Below, one piece after another: positions 10,188 through 19,892 of a stretch of DNA of 64,000 nt. The translations under genes and the position numbers were made by a program. This stretch comes from Hymenobacter sediminicola (GTDB taxonomy: Bacteria; Bacteroidota; Bacteroidia; Cytophagales; Hymenobacteraceae). Below the pieces are notes generated by a model. It saw only the letters and a program-made list of their open reading frames with translations. It was not told where the DNA came from and searched no databases. The first letter of the stretch is position 1. The number at the start of each line of letters is the position of its first letter. The stretch lies in contig NZ_CP060202.1 in the NCBI RefSeq assembly GCF_014250515.1, positions 1,795,001 to 1,859,000 on the forward strand, given 5' to 3'.

Positions 10188-11105
10188 CTACGACAGCGCC
10201 TGCGGGGGCGGGGAGGAGCCGGCGGGGCGCGAACGGTCTTCGGGCAGCGGCACAAATTCGGCGTTGTCGTTGGGCGGGAGGGCGATGCGGCCCGCCTGCC
10301 AATCGGCCTTGGCCTGCTCGATACGCTCCCGCCGCGACGACACGAAGTTCCACCAGATAAACCGTTCCCCCAGCGGCTCACCGCCCAGCAGCATCAGCGT
10401 GGAAGGCTCGTGCGCTACGATTATGGGATCCTGGCCGGCCGTGAATACCAGCAGCTGGCCTGCCGGATACACGCGCCCGGCCACTTCCACGCTGCCCTTG
10501 GCCACGTAGGCGCCGCGCTCCGGATAGCCCTTCGGCAGGCCAAACCGGGCGCCGGCCTGCAACACCACGTGCAGGTAGAACAGGGGCGAATGGGTTTTTA
10601 CGTCGTTGCGCAGCCCGAAAGCGTCGCCGGCAATCAGACGCATCCACACGCCCGCGTCGGTGAAGATGGGCAGCTGCTCGGGTTGGTAGTTGGCGAAGCT
10701 GGGCGCGCTTTCCTCGGCGGCTTCGGGCAGGGCCACCCAGGTTTGCAGCATCTCCAGCTGCCCGCCCACCAGCGCATTTGGGTCCTCGAACCGCTCGGAA
10801 TGCGCAATGCCGCTGCCGGCCGTCATCCAGTTCACCTCACCCGGCCTGATAATCTGCTCCACGCCCAGACTGTCGCGGTGCGTGACCTGGCCGCCGAACA
10901 GGTAGCTGACCGTGCTGAGGCCAATGTGCGGGTGGGGCAGCACGTCCATGCTGGCGGCCTGCGCGGGCGCCACGTGCACCGGGCCGGCGTGGTCCATGAA
11001 GATGAACGGCCCCAGCATGCGGCGCAGCCGGTAGGGCAGAATCCGGCGCACTTCGAAGCCGGGACTAAGCGCGGCCTGGCGCGCTTCAATGACCATGTCG
11101 AGCAT
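10188..11105 (-). CDS. Pirin family protein
   Basis: A 305-residue canonical pirin with two cupin domains. The metal-site region contains [18 protein letters not shown] with the histidines expected for Fe coordination, followed by HRDSLG and the [10 protein letters not shown] block. A frame open upstream to 11366 is unlikely to be used; [10 protein letters not shown] at 11105 (or MVIEARQ at 11096) matches the family start. Bacterial pirins have been described as quercetin dioxygenases or redox-responsive regulators. The gene is monocistronic and divergent from the uvrA2 gene about 190 bp away. Confidence 0.9.
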   Translation of the reverse strand: MLDMVIEARQAALSPGFEVRRILPYRLRRMLGPFIFMDHAGPVHVAPAQAASMDVLPHPHIGLSTVSYLFGGQVTHRDSLGVEQIIRPGEVNWMTAGSGIAHSERFEDPNALVGGQLEMLQTWVALPEAAEESAPSFANYQPEQLPIFTDAGVWMRLIAGDAFGLRNDVKTHSPLFYLHVVLQAGARFGLPKGYPERGAYVAKGSVEVAGRVYPAGQLLVFTAGQDPIIVAHEPSTLMLLGGEPLGERFIWWNFVSSRRERIEQAKADWQAGRIALPPNDNAEFVPLPEDRSRPAGSSPPPQALS

Positions 11106-11291
11106 AAGCAGAGAGGAAAACGGGAGCTGTGGTGCCGGGCGTAAGGTAGCAACTGCTGCGGGCAGAAGCGCCACCGTTGCCCGCCCGGCCCGGCGGGAAG
11201 CCGAAGTTTTTGAGGGTCTGGAATAGTTGCCGTGCCGCCGGCTGCGTATGCTGGTGCTAGTTTGCCGTTCCGAAATCTGCTCTTTCCCCAC

Positions 11292-13835
11292 ATGCCAACT
11301 CGTCCTTCCCAGCCTTCCTCCTCTGATTTTACCGGTTTCGTGCGGGTGCGCGGCGCCCGGGAGCACAACCTCAAAAACGTCGATGTAGAAATTCCGCGCG
11401 ATGCGCTGGTGGTGTTTACCGGCGTGTCGGGCTCCGGCAAGTCGTCGTTGGCATTCGGTACTTTATATGCCGAGGCCCAGCGCCGCTACCTGGAGTCGGT
11501 GTCGCCGTATGCGCGGCGGCTGTTTCACCAGATGGCCGTGCCCGAAGTGGACAGTATAGAAGGCTTGCCGCCGGCCGTAGCGTTGCAGCAGCAGCGCGGC
11601 ACGCCCACCACCCGCTCGTCGGTGGGCTCGGTTACCACGCTGTCGAACCTGCTGCGCATGCTCTACTCGCGGGCCGGCGACTACCCGGCAGGCCAGCCCA
11701 TTGTGTACGCCGAAGGTTTTTCGCCGAACACCCCCGAAGGTGCCTGTCCCACCTGCCACGGCCTGGGCCGCACCTACGAAGTGACCGAGCAGAGCATGGT
11801 GCCCGACCCCACGCTTACCATCCGGGAGCGGGCCATTGCGGCGTGGCCCCAGGCCTGGGGTGGCCAGAACCAGCGCGACATCCTCGTGACCATGGGCTTC
11901 GATGTGGACCGGCCCTGGCAGGAGCTACCCCAGAAAGACCGGGACTGGATTCTGTTCACGGAGGAGCAGCCCGTGGTGCCGGTGTACCCCGGCTACTCGC
12001 CCCAGGAAACCCAGCGCGCCCTCAAGCGCAAGGAGCCGCCGAATTACATGGGCACGTTCACGGGCGTGAAGCGGCACGTGCTGCACACCTTCGCCACCAC
12101 GCAAAGCCCGCTCATGAAAAAGCGTGCCTTGCAGTACATGATTAGCACTGAGTGCCCCACTTGCCACGGCAAGCGCCTGCGCCCTGAGTCGTTGGCCGTC
12201 ACGTTTGCGGGCCTCGACATTGCCGATATGGCGCGGCTGCCGCTCAAGCGGGTAGCTGAGCTGTTGCGCCCCTTCGCCGACGGTACCGCCAAAGGCCTCC
12301 AACAGCACGACGCCGAGCACCCGGAGCAGGCCGAAGTAGCCCGCCGCATTGCCGCCGACCTGGTGGCGCGGCTGGCCGTGCTGCTGGACCTGGGGCTGGG
12401 ATATCTGGCCCTGGAACGCAGCACGCCCACCTTATCGCCGGGCGAGCTGCAGCGGCTGCGGCTGGCCACGCAGCTGTATTCCAATCTGTTTGGGGTGGTG
12501 TACGTGCTGGATGAACCGTCTGCCGGCCTGCATCCTTCCGACACTGAAGCCCTGCTGCAGGCGCTGGCGAGCCTCAAGAAAGCCGGCAACTCGCTGTTCG
12601 TAGTCGAGCACAACCTGGACGTGGTGCGGCAGGCCGACTGGCTGGTAGACGTGGGCCCGGCCGCCGGCGAGCAGGGCGGCGAAATCCTCTACAGCGGTGC
12701 CCCGGCCGGCTTGGCGAAAGTGGAAGCCTCCCAGACGCGGCGCTACCTGTTCAACGATACCAGCAAGCCTACTTCCCGCACGCCGCGCACGCCCACGGGC
12801 TGGCTGAAGCTGGCCGGCGTCACGCGCAACAACCTTGAAAACCTGGAAGTAGCGTTTCCGCTGGGCGTGCTCACCACCGTCACGGGCGTGTCGGGGTCCG
12901 GCAAGTCCAGCCTTGTGAGCCAGGTGCTGGTAGAGCTGGTAGCCGAGCATCTGGGCCAGGCCGTGGAAGCCGAAGAGGAGCCGGACGCTGACCCCTTGAC
13001 GCAGGCCGCCCCAACTGAAACCGGTGGCCGAATTGTGGCCGGCATGGAAAATATCAAGCGGCTGGTGCGCGTGGACCAGAAGCCGATTGGGCGGACGCCG
13101 CGCTCCAACATGGCCACCTACACCGGCCTGTTCGACCACGTGCGCAAGCTGTTTGCCGCCACGCCCGCCGCCCGCCAGCGCCGCTACGATGCCGGCCGGT
13201 TTTCCTTCAACGTGGCCAAGGGCCGCTGCGAAAATTGCCAGGGCGAAGGGTTCGTGATGGTGGAGCTACTGTTTCTGCCCAGCGTGTATGCGCCCTGCCC
13301 GGTCTGCCACGGCACCCGCTACAACGCCAAAACCCTGGAAGTCACTTATCAGGACAAGAACATTGCCGAGGTGCTGGGCCTGACCGTGGACGCGGCCTGG
13401 GAGTTCTTTGCCGAAGAGCCGGCCGTGCACCGGGCCCTGACGGTGCTGCGCGAAGTGGGCCTGGGCTACCTGCGCCTCGGCCAGCCCGCCACCGAGCTGA
13501 GCGGCGGCGAAGCCCAGCGCATCAAGCTGGCTACCGAGCTGCAGCGCATCGGCCGCGGCAACTCGCTCTACGTCCTCGACGAGCCCACCACCGGCCTGCA
13601 TCCGTCCGATGTCGAAAAATTGATGACGCAGCTCGAAGGGCTGGTGGAAGCCGGCAACACAGTTATCGTGGTGGAACACGACATGCGCGTGGTAGCCGGC
13701 TCCGACTGGGTGCTGGATATGGGCCCCGGCGCCGGCGACGAAGGCGGCCGCATGGTGGCGCAGGGGCCGCCCGCCGAAGTAGCGAAAGTCAAGGCCAGCA
13801 AAACTGCCCCGTATCTGGCGCGTTTTCGGCGGTAG
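11292..13835 (+). CDS. UvrA2-type excinuclease ABC ATPase
   Basis: An 847-residue tandem ABC ATPase of the UvrA family. Both Walker A motifs ([13 protein letters not shown] and [13 protein letters not shown]), both signature regions ([11 protein letters not shown] and [12 protein letters not shown]) and the CxxC zinc pairs ([20 protein letters not shown]) are present. The segment between the first signature tract and the first CPTCHG is short, so the UvrB-binding insertion of canonical UvrA (about 940 aa) appears missing. This is the UvrA2/DrrC-like class, linked in other bacteria to drug or DNA-damage tolerance rather than obligatory UvrBC repair. The start is the ATG at 11292; a TAGTTTGCC promoter-like element lies about 30 bp upstream. 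Confidence 0.92.
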   Translation: MPTRPSQPSSSDFTGFVRVRGAREHNLKNVDVEIPRDALVVFTGVSGSGKSSLAFGTLYAEAQRRYLESVSPYARRLFHQMAVPEVDSIEGLPPAVALQQQRGTPTTRSSVGSVTTLSNLLRMLYSRAGDYPAGQPIVYAEGFSPNTPEGACPTCHGLGRTYEVTEQSMVPDPTLTIRERAIAAWPQAWGGQNQRDILVTMGFDVDRPWQELPQKDRDWILFTEEQPVVPVYPGYSPQETQRALKRKEPPNYMGTFTGVKRHVLHTFATTQSPLMKKRALQYMISTECPTCHGKRLRPESLAVTFAGLDIADMARLPLKRVAELLRPFADGTAKGLQQHDAEHPEQAEVARRIAADLVARLAVLLDLGLGYLALERSTPTLSPGELQRLRLATQLYSNLFGVVYVLDEPSAGLHPSDTEALLQALASLKKAGNSLFVVEHNLDVVRQADWLVDVGPAAGEQGGEILYSGAPAGLAKVEASQTRRYLFNDTSKPTSRTPRTPTGWLKLAGVTRNNLENLEVAFPLGVLTTVTGVSGSGKSSLVSQVLVELVAEHLGQAVEAEEEPDADPLTQAAPTETGGRIVAGMENIKRLVRVDQKPIGRTPRSNMATYTGLFDHVRKLFAATPAARQRRYDAGRFSFNVAKGRCENCQGEGFVMVELLFLPSVYAPCPVCHGTRYNAKTLEVTYQDKNIAEVLGLTVDAAWEFFAEEPAVHRALTVLREVGLGYLRLGQPATELSGGEAQRIKLATELQRIGRGNSLYVLDEPTTGLHPSDVEKLMTQLEGLVEAGNTVIVVEHDMRVVAGSDWVLDMGPGAGDEGGRMVAQGPPAEVAKVKASKTAPYLARFRR

Positions 13836-13866
13836 ATACAAGGCTTGCCTTACTTATCTTGTGCTT

Positions 13867-14289
13867 ATGGAAAAAAGCTCCGATGCCGTGTTCATGGCTA
13901 GGTGCCAGCAACTGGCAGAGCACGCAGCCGCGCAGGGAGAAAGCCCGGTGGGCGCGCTGCTGGTCTGCGGCGGCAAAATAATAGCGGCTGAGTCGGAGGC
14001 TACGCGTCGGCTGGCTGCCATTACGGCGCACGCTGAGCTACTAACGTTGCAGGCCGCGCGCCAGAAACTGGGCCGCATCGACCTGTCGGACTGCACGCTG
14101 TATTCTACACACGAACCATGCGTGATGTGCGCCTACGCTATTCGCTACCATCGTGTCCGGCGGGTGGTGTTTATGCAGCCGAGTTCCTACCTGGGGGGCA
14201 CTTCCGCCGTGGGGTCGCTACTGACTACTCCGCACGTACCGCCGACCTGGGCGGCACCGCCGGAAATAGAGCAGTGGCAGCCGCAGTAA
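13867..14289 (+). CDS. Cytidine/deoxycytidylate-type nucleoside or base deaminase
   Basis: A 140-residue zinc deaminase. The catalytic HAE motif is in TAHAELL, and the PCxxC zinc motif is in STHEPCVMCAYAIRY. Overall it resembles the TadA/guanine-deaminase branch of the CDA fold, but it lacks the usual TadA length and C-terminal features, so the substrate (guanine, another base or nucleoside, or tRNA) is open. A GTG six bases upstream is a possible alternative start; the ATG at 13867 (MEKSSDAVF) is preferred. It lies 31 bp after uvrA2 and may be cotranscribed with it. Confidence 0.85.
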   Translation: MEKSSDAVFMARCQQLAEHAAAQGESPVGALLVCGGKIIAAESEATRRLAAITAHAELLTLQAARQKLGRIDLSDCTLYSTHEPCVMCAYAIRYHRVRRVVFMQPSSYLGGTSAVGSLLTTPHVPPTWAAPPEIEQWQPQ

Positions 14290-14369
14290 CAAAACCCAAT
14301 GCACACGTGTAGCGCGAAACTGGCCGCATTGTACGTCCTTTGCGGCACTCATTTTTGATTCTGGTGCCT

Positions 14370-15161
14370 ATGCCGGCTGATGCCCTTTCGCTGAGAACTG
14401 TAGATGTAACGCGCTACGTGACGCCCCTGCGTGAGGGTGGTTCGTTGCCTGCGCTGGTAGAGGCCAACGACGACTTTCTGTACGTGGTGAAGTTTCGGGG
14501 CGCCGGGCAGGGCCCCAAGGCTCTGATTGCCGAGTTGATTGTCGGCGAGCTGGCCCGGGTGTTGGGGTTGCGCGTGCCCGAGCTAGTGTTTATTGAGCTG
14601 GACGAAGCCTTCGGCCGCACCGAGCCCGATGAGGAAATCCAGGATTTGCTGCGCGCCAGCACTGGCCTCAACCTGGCCCTGCACTACCTGGCCCGCGCCA
14701 GCACCTTCGACCCGCTCGTGACCACCGTGGACGCGCGCCTGGCTTCGCAGGTCGTGTGGCTCGATGCTCTTACCCTCAATGTAGACCGCACCGCCCGCAA
14801 CACCAACATGCTGCTCTGGCACAAGGAACTGTGGCTGATTGACCACGGCGCCGCCCTCTATGTGCACCACACCGCACCCAACTGGGCCGAGCAGCAACGC
14901 CGACTTTTTCCGCAGATAAAAGACCACGTGCTGCTGCCCCAGGCCTCCGAGCTGACCGCCGTGGATGCTGATAGCCGCGCCCTGCTCACGCCGGAGGTTA
15001 TCCGCGCCATTGTGGCACTGGTGCCCGATGCGTGGCTGCTGGAGCCGGACTTGTCGGTGGAGGCGCAGCGTGAGGCCTACGTGCGGTTCCTGGAAAGCCG
15101 GCTTGCTGCGTCAGAAACCTTTGTTCAGGAAGCCAATGCTGCCCGCCATGCACGTGTTTGA
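14370..15161 (+). CDS. HipA-like kinase-fold protein
   Basis: A 263-residue protein resembling stand-alone HipA-like (HipA_2 type) kinase domains. Segments supporting this are FLYVVKFRGAGQGPKALIAE (a lysine-bearing strand and loop), a later NVDRTARNTNMLLW (catalytic-loop-like D-x-x-x-x-N) and LWLIDHGAALY, which takes the place of the metal-binding DFG/DHG motif. It is shorter than toxin HipA (about 440 aa) and there is no HipB antitoxin next to it. It overlaps the DUF3037 gene by 14 bases. This HipA-like/DUF3037 pair is widespread, but the role is unknown. Confidence 0.75.
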   Translation: MPADALSLRTVDVTRYVTPLREGGSLPALVEANDDFLYVVKFRGAGQGPKALIAELIVGELARVLGLRVPELVFIELDEAFGRTEPDEEIQDLLRASTGLNLALHYLARASTFDPLVTTVDARLASQVVWLDALTLNVDRTARNTNMLLWHKELWLIDHGAALYVHHTAPNWAEQQRRLFPQIKDHVLLPQASELTAVDADSRALLTPEVIRAIVALVPDAWLLEPDLSVEAQREAYVRFLESRLAASETFVQEANAARHARV

Positions 15162-15525
15162 GTATGCCGTGGTGCGGGTGGTGCCGCGTGTGGAGCGGGA
15201 AGAATTCTGCAACGTGGGCGTAGTGCTTTACTGCCGCGACCAAGGCTTTCTGCAGTGCCGCTTCGGGCTAGATGAAGCTCGTCTGCGCGCCCTAGGTGGC
15301 CCCGACCTAGACCTAGAGGAGCTGCAAGCCCGCTTGCAAGCCTTCGAAAGAATTTGCCAGGGCCGACGGCAGGGCGGCCCCATCGGACAGATGGGCATAG
15401 CCGAGCGGTTTCGCTGGCTCACGGCTACCCGCAGTACCGTCGTGCAGACCTCCGCCGTGCACCCTGGCCTGTGCACCGATGCCGCCGAAACGCTGGCGCG
15501 CTTGTTCAGCCAACTCGTAGAGTAG
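15148..15525 (+). CDS. DUF3037 family protein
   Basis: A 125-residue protein matching DUF3037: FEYAVVRVVPRVEREEFCNVG near the N-terminus (quoted here only in part: YAVVRVVPRVEREEFCNVG), then LYCRDQGFLQCRF and an acidic helical middle. The start is ATG 15148 or ATG 15136. Either overlaps the end of the HipA-like gene, which implies translational coupling. The function is uncharacterised. Conservation of the pair suggests that it modulates, or is a substrate of, the kinase-like neighbour; this is inference. Confidence 0.8.
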   Translation: MHVFEYAVVRVVPRVEREEFCNVGVVLYCRDQGFLQCRFGLDEARLRALGGPDLDLEELQARLQAFERICQGRRQGGPIGQMGIAERFRWLTATRSTVVQTSAVHPGLCTDAAETLARLFSQLVE

Positions 15526-15548
15526 ATGTTGATCCGGTAGTGTAAAAA

Positions 15549-15583
15549 CGAACAGGGCTCCGGTACTACCGGAGCCCTGTTCG
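15549..15583. terminator. Bidirectional terminator, 17-bp perfect hairpin
   Basis: The arms CGAACAGGGCTCCGGTA and its exact complement are separated by one base, between the convergent DUF3037 gene and the secreted nuclease gene. Confidence 0.85.
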
Positions 15584-15612
15584 TTGAGCGGCGCTTGTGC
15601 GGCGTCCACTGC

Positions 15613-17715
15613 CTATTGCTTCATGACGCGCTGCGTTTTGTCGAGGCCGCGGCCCTTGATGCGCAACACATAAATGCCGGGCGCCAGATGCGAAGTGTAG
15701 CGGTTGAGCTGGCTTTGCAGCAGCGGGCCAGAGCCCTGCAGGCGCAGAATAGGAGCCCCCTGCGGCAGGTTCACTTCCAGCGAAACCGGACCAACATTGG
15801 CCGGCAGCTCGGGCAAGCTGAATGCCCGTGCGCCACCCTCCGGATTGGGGTACATATACAGCCGCGCCGAAGCGGCGTTGGAAGGTGCCAGCCCCGAGAA
15901 GTTGATGCCGATAAGTACCGGGTCATGGTCGGAGGAGCGGAAAGGGCTAGCTACGTCGGTGGCAGCGCCAGCCGCGTCGTACTGCAGAAACGGAGGCTCT
16001 CCGGAATTGATGTTCCACTTGTGCACGTCGATGATACCCACCATGTTGGGCGTCACGATGCAATGGTCGAGAGAGCCGGTAAGGCCTTTGAACACGTACG
16101 AGGCGCTGGTTGGCGGCGTAACAGTCACTAGGCCGGCAGCCCGCAGAATATCGATGGGGTCTTCCTCATAGTTGGCGTTGTAGTCGCCGATGCACACCAC
16201 GTGGCGGGCTCCGGCAGGCTTCACCTTCTGGTTGATGAACTGCACCAGTTCCCGAGCCTGCTCGCGGCGGCGCTGGTTGGAGCCGCCCTGGCCGTCGTTT
16301 AGGTCAGCATTGGGGCCGCTGCCGCTTCCCTTCGATTTGAAGTGGTTAACCACCAGCGCCAGCGTGTCGGGGCGGGCCGAGCGGCGGGTGATAAAGAGCT
16401 GCCCCAGCGGGGGGCGTTCAAACACGCCCGGCGTCATATCAAGCAGCGCTGGGCCCAGCGGCGTTACAGCAGCTGGCTTATATAGAATAGCGCACCGAAT
16501 CACATCGGTATTGTTAGGCTGCTTAGCAGAACCACCGTCATTTATTATGGCATACGTGCCAGCGCCCAGCAGCTGGTTGAGGCCGTTGGCCAAGTCCTGA
16601 AGCGCAGAGTTGTCGCCGTTGCCGTCGTTTTCCATTTCGCTGAGCCCAATGATATCGGGGTTCATGCGCGCCAGCCCGGCCATGATTTTACTGCGCTGGC
16701 GGGCAAAATCCTCTGCCGTTTTGGCTCCGCGCGGAGTAGGGTAGCCGCCTCCAGCCCCGTCGCCGTTGAAGTAGTTGAGCACATTAAAACTGGCAATTTT
16801 CAGGTCGAGGCGGCCGAAGGTGGGCACAGGTGGGCGCTTCACATCAAAGGAAGGAGCGTCCGAACCGGGCAAAGGCTGAATGCGCCATTTGTTGTAGGCG
16901 TAGCCCATGATGCCGCGCAGCTTCGGGATAGTGCTGCCTACACGAACGGTGCGCAGTTGTGGGTCGAGGAACGGAACGGGAGAGGGGTCGGAGGCGGCGC
17001 TGCCATCATCAAGCACCACGGACCGTTCTAGGTTAGCCGTCTGGTAGGCATTGATGGCGGCTAAATTGCTGGTGCCGGTGCTGCTGGTGCCAGTGGCCGG
17101 GTTGTCGTTCGGGTCGATGAACTGGGTGGGTTGGTAAAGCGTGCCGCCAGTGGTCAGAATCAACTCACCGCGGCGCTTGAGGCTGTATACATCGGCTACC
17201 GTGAGTGACACCGGAAACTGCACGCGCATGCCTTCAAAGTGCTCCAGATCAGCAGACGAATACTGGCCGGCCGGCAGCACAGAAAAGTCAGGTAGCTGAT
17301 TTTTAGGCCACAATACCTCCACTTTGGGGTCTGTCAGGACTGCCTGCGTAAAGGAAGGGCCGGCGGCACTTTCCAGCACTGTACCTGTGATGCGCACATT
17401 GTCGCCGATGTTCACTTTGGCGTCGGGCTGCACCACGTAAAGCGCGTCGGAAGTGGCGGGGTTGCCATCGGAGGCCGAGGCTACCTCCTGCACGTAGAAG
17501 CCGGCCGGGCTAAGCCCAGGATATACGCCCGTCACTACTGCTTCGATGGTGTAGGTGCCAGGCGTAGCCGTGGCTCCACTGCCCTGAATAGCGCCGATAT
17601 GGGTGAATGGTACCGCCGGAGCATCGGGGGCTGCCTGGGCGCTGGCAGGTGTGGTGTGGGGTAGAATGCTGAGCGTTAGAAGGGAGGTGCAGAGGGCGGC
17701 GGATTTTGAAGCCAT
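15613..17715 (-). CDS. Secreted endonuclease/exonuclease/phosphatase-family nuclease with T9SS sorting domain
   Basis: A 700-residue exported protein with a signal peptide ending around AQA. The first half (about residues 40-280) is an OB-like/DUF region typical of ExeM/NucH-type extracellular nucleases. Residues about 300-600 are an EEP nuclease domain with IASFNVLNYFNGDG, GLSEMENDGNGDN (catalytic Glu), VNHFKSKGSG, GDYNANYEEDP and RSSDHDPVLI, which carry the metal and catalytic residues. The C-terminus (LYMYPNPEGG, then GIYVLRIKG) is a type A T9SS sorting domain, so the enzyme is probably released or surface-bound. It may scavenge extracellular DNA for phosphate. The start is ATG 17715, since the upstream TTG would displace the signal peptide. 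Confidence 0.9.
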   Translation of the reverse strand: MASKSAALCTSLLTLSILPHTTPASAQAAPDAPAVPFTHIGAIQGSGATATPGTYTIEAVVTGVYPGLSPAGFYVQEVASASDGNPATSDALYVVQPDAKVNIGDNVRITGTVLESAAGPSFTQAVLTDPKVEVLWPKNQLPDFSVLPAGQYSSADLEHFEGMRVQFPVSLTVADVYSLKRRGELILTTGGTLYQPTQFIDPNDNPATGTSSTGTSNLAAINAYQTANLERSVVLDDGSAASDPSPVPFLDPQLRTVRVGSTIPKLRGIMGYAYNKWRIQPLPGSDAPSFDVKRPPVPTFGRLDLKIASFNVLNYFNGDGAGGGYPTPRGAKTAEDFARQRSKIMAGLARMNPDIIGLSEMENDGNGDNSALQDLANGLNQLLGAGTYAIINDGGSAKQPNNTDVIRCAILYKPAAVTPLGPALLDMTPGVFERPPLGQLFITRRSARPDTLALVVNHFKSKGSGSGPNADLNDGQGGSNQRRREQARELVQFINQKVKPAGARHVVCIGDYNANYEEDPIDILRAAGLVTVTPPTSASYVFKGLTGSLDHCIVTPNMVGIIDVHKWNINSGEPPFLQYDAAGAATDVASPFRSSDHDPVLIGINFSGLAPSNAASARLYMYPNPEGGARAFSLPELPANVGPVSLEVNLPQGAPILRLQGSGPLLQSQLNRYTSHLAPGIYVLRIKGRGLDKTQRVMKQ

Positions 17716-18182
17716 GGATGGCGCGGGCAAGAGAGCAAAATGAGGAATAATGAATTATAAAAGTACCATGATCAGGCGTAATAATTACATGCCTTGAAAA
17801 GGGATTTTATCCGAACAAGGGGAAAAGCAGGATGAATGGGCCATGATACCCGGCAGGACTAGCGCTACTGGCCGCGCCGTGGCTGGCTTCGGCGCCGCTC
17901 AAAAGGAAATAACAGGGCATGCTGCTGGAAGTAAAAAGGAGAATGCCAGTTAATAATCGGTACTTGCAGCTGCGTACCGGACGCCCACCCCTGCCGCCAG
18001 CCCCGTGCGGCTCCGGTATCGTGGGTGGTGCCGGCCCGCGAATGAACTTAACCGTTCGGGCAATCCTTGACTGAAGTACCGATAGTAGTGGTAGCGCACT
18101 GATGACGGTTGCAGATGAGCCTTTCTGCGCCTAGTAGCTTACCGCATGGCGCTCTGCTTTGCGCCCTTCCCCGGTTCTTCCC
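17716..18182. other. Intergenic stretch, 467 bp
   Basis: This is the divergent region between the secreted nuclease and three small genes. The left part, 17716-17800, is A/T-rich and holds a TCATTTTG element on the minus strand close to the nuclease start, a plausible -7 box. The rest is GC-rich with no gene or structure that I can support. Confidence 0.5.
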
Positions 18183-18452
18183 ATGTCTTCCTTCTACCAG
18201 CCATCTGCCGAGCTGCTGCACGCCTTTGGGTTTGTGCGGTTTGCTTCGCCGCCCGGCCAGGTCCGCTATAGCCGCCCCAGTGACTGTGGCCAGGAAACCA
18301 TTGTGCTCTACGACGATGACGAGCTGACGCTGCTCGAAAATGTGAACAGCCAATTGCTCTACAGCTTTCAGGGCCGGCTGGCTTCGGAAGCCGAATTCCG
18401 AGTGTTGCTCCGGCAGGTAAACTGGCCTGCCGAAGTGCTGCGTTCCTCCTGA
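18183..18452 (+). CDS. Small hypothetical protein, 89 aa
   Basis: A short soluble protein starting MSSFYQPSAELLHAFGF and containing an acidic YDDDELTLLENVN stretch. No family is recognised and there is no signal peptide or membrane span. It leads a run of three small same-strand genes spaced 18 and 38 bp apart, so it is probably in an operon with them. Confidence 0.6.
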   Translation: MSSFYQPSAELLHAFGFVRFASPPGQVRYSRPSDCGQETIVLYDDDELTLLENVNSQLLYSFQGRLASEAEFRVLLRQVNWPAEVLRSS

Positions 18453-18470
18453 TATTTTCTTCCCACTACC

Positions 18471-18812
18471 ATGACAGATTCTTACCTGCGAAGCCTCGGC
18501 TTTGCCCCCACGGAACAGACCCAAAGTGCTATCCGGCCTGCCTTTAGTGCCGCGTGGCGCTACCAGCACGAACACATGGCCCAAGACGGAGCCTTGCTGT
18601 TTATCGAGCATCCGCTGGGCATTGATAGCTGCCGCCTGAGTGCTATGGAGGCGCCGCTGGCTGCCACTGATGTATTTGCGGCAGTGCCCCTACAGGACCA
18701 GCCGGCTCTGGAGCAAGCAGTAGCTTCCTACTTCACGGCGCATGGTGGCGTGGGCGAGGTTGTTCCGGCTTTTGTGCCGCATACCTACCTGCCTTACCGT
18801 CGGCAGCGTTAG
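18471..18812 (+). CDS. Small hypothetical protein, 113 aa
   Basis: A 113-residue soluble protein starting MTDSYLRSLGFAPTEQTQ. It has a central FIEHPLGIDSCRLS segment and a C-terminal FVPHTYLPYRRQR. No family was recognised. It is the second gene of a compact three-gene run. Its composition and start are credible; its function is unknown. Confidence 0.6.
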   Translation: MTDSYLRSLGFAPTEQTQSAIRPAFSAAWRYQHEHMAQDGALLFIEHPLGIDSCRLSAMEAPLAATDVFAAVPLQDQPALEQAVASYFTAHGGVGEVVPAFVPHTYLPYRRQR

Positions 18813-18850
18813 GCGTCGGCCAGCGCATTTCACTCTTTTCTATTGTAGTT

Positions 18851-19126
18851 ATGGACAAAGACTTACAACTCAGCCTCGCCAACAACGCAAAGGAATGGCT
18901 GGCTCTTTCGCTCTCCATTTCCTCGGCGGAGAAAATTTCTTTTGATAAGATCCACGACGGTTTTTTCTCTACCTACGGGGCTCACTTTATGGCGCATGTA
19001 TACCGCGACACGTTTGAGCGGGTGCTGCAGAACACGCCGGAAGCTGAGCGCAACAAGCTCATTGTATCGTTTCGGGAATCGATGGACAAAGCTATTGACG
19101 ACCACTACGCTACTAGCCAGGAATAA
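18851..19126 (+). CDS. Small hypothetical helical protein, 91 aa
   Basis: A 91-residue, probably all-helical protein (MDKDLQLSLANNAKEWLALS at the start, ending in a charged helix) with no recognised family. It is the last gene of the three-gene run and is followed after 27 bp by a strong terminator. No signal peptide. Confidence 0.65.
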   Translation: MDKDLQLSLANNAKEWLALSLSISSAEKISFDKIHDGFFSTYGAHFMAHVYRDTFERVLQNTPEAERNKLIVSFRESMDKAIDDHYATSQE

Positions 19127-19153
19127 CGGCTAAGGCGCAGAACCTTTCTATAA

Positions 19154-19200
19154 AACACAGCAAGGGGCCGTATCTGCCAGATACGGCCCCTTGCTGTGTT
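19154..19200. terminator. Bidirectional terminator, 22-bp perfect hairpin
   Basis: A perfect inverted repeat with a 3-base loop lies between the small-gene run and the convergent DinB gene. The A-rich and T-rich ends fit termination from both sides. Confidence 0.85.
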
Positions 19201-19220
19201 CTGAGCAGCGGAGCATGCTT

Positions 19221-19703
19221 CTACTCCCAGTCGTGTAGGAGGCGGCGCAGCAGTATAATCTGGCCGGTGTGGTACGCCGCATGGTCGGCAATCAGGTGTG
19301 CTTCGCGCAGGAGGGTCTGGCCAGTGCCGTGCGCAAGCGGAGCCAGTAAATCCTGCGTTTCGTCGTTGAGGAGCGCCAGAAAACGGGTGCGGTCTTGCCG
19401 GATGTGGGCAAGTGTTGCCTGCCACCGGGCGCTGCTAGCCGATTCGTGCGGAGCGGGCCAGTAGCCCTCAGGCCATTTCGGCGACTCGTGGTGTGCGTGC
19501 AGGCAGAACTCCACGATGTCCCACTGGGCAATGCGGACGTGCTCGGCCACTTGCCAGATAGTGTACGGCAGCCCTGGCACTTGCTTGTTGAGCAGTTCCG
19601 CCGGAACGTCGGTGCAGGCGTCCTCGAAGGGAACGTGGGCGTTGCCTTTGGTGAGCAGCTCCTGCAACTCATACACGAGGCGTTGGCGAGTGGTTGGATC
19701 CAT
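19221..19703 (-). CDS. DinB-family protein
   Basis: A 160-residue four-helix-bundle protein of the DinB/YfiT-like superfamily. The expected metal-binding histidines are visible in VAEHVRIAQWDIVEF and in LIADHAAYHTGQIILLRR near the C-terminus. Some family members are thiol-dependent S-transferases (bacillithiol or mycothiol); the substrate here is unknown. ATG 19703 (MDPTTRQRL) is chosen. ATG 19733 would add ten hydrophobic residues and cannot be excluded. Confidence 0.85.
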   Translation of the reverse strand: MDPTTRQRLVYELQELLTKGNAHVPFEDACTDVPAELLNKQVPGLPYTIWQVAEHVRIAQWDIVEFCLHAHHESPKWPEGYWPAPHESASSARWQATLAHIRQDRTRFLALLNDETQDLLAPLAHGTGQTLLREAHLIADHAAYHTGQIILLRRLLHDWE

Positions 19704-19892
19704 AGCGAGGCTATACGGGAACAGGGCCGACATGGGGACGTTGCTTGCCGTTTGCTGGGGTAGCGCCGGCCGGTTTGGAAAATACAGCGGAAACTTCGTG
19801 CTACCGGGCACGGCCAGACTTGCTACCTTAGCAAAGTAGTAGTGCTCCCGGCTCGGCAGAGGGCCGGCCCCTGCGGGCTACTGCCAGATTAG

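Noticed and set aside
13867-14289. tRNA adenosine deaminase TadA
   Set aside because: HAE and PCxxC motifs fit, but the protein is short and lacks TadA's usual C-terminal features, so only a general deaminase call is made.
14370-15161. Full HipA toxin of a hipBA system
   Set aside because: Too short, and no HipB-like gene adjacent.
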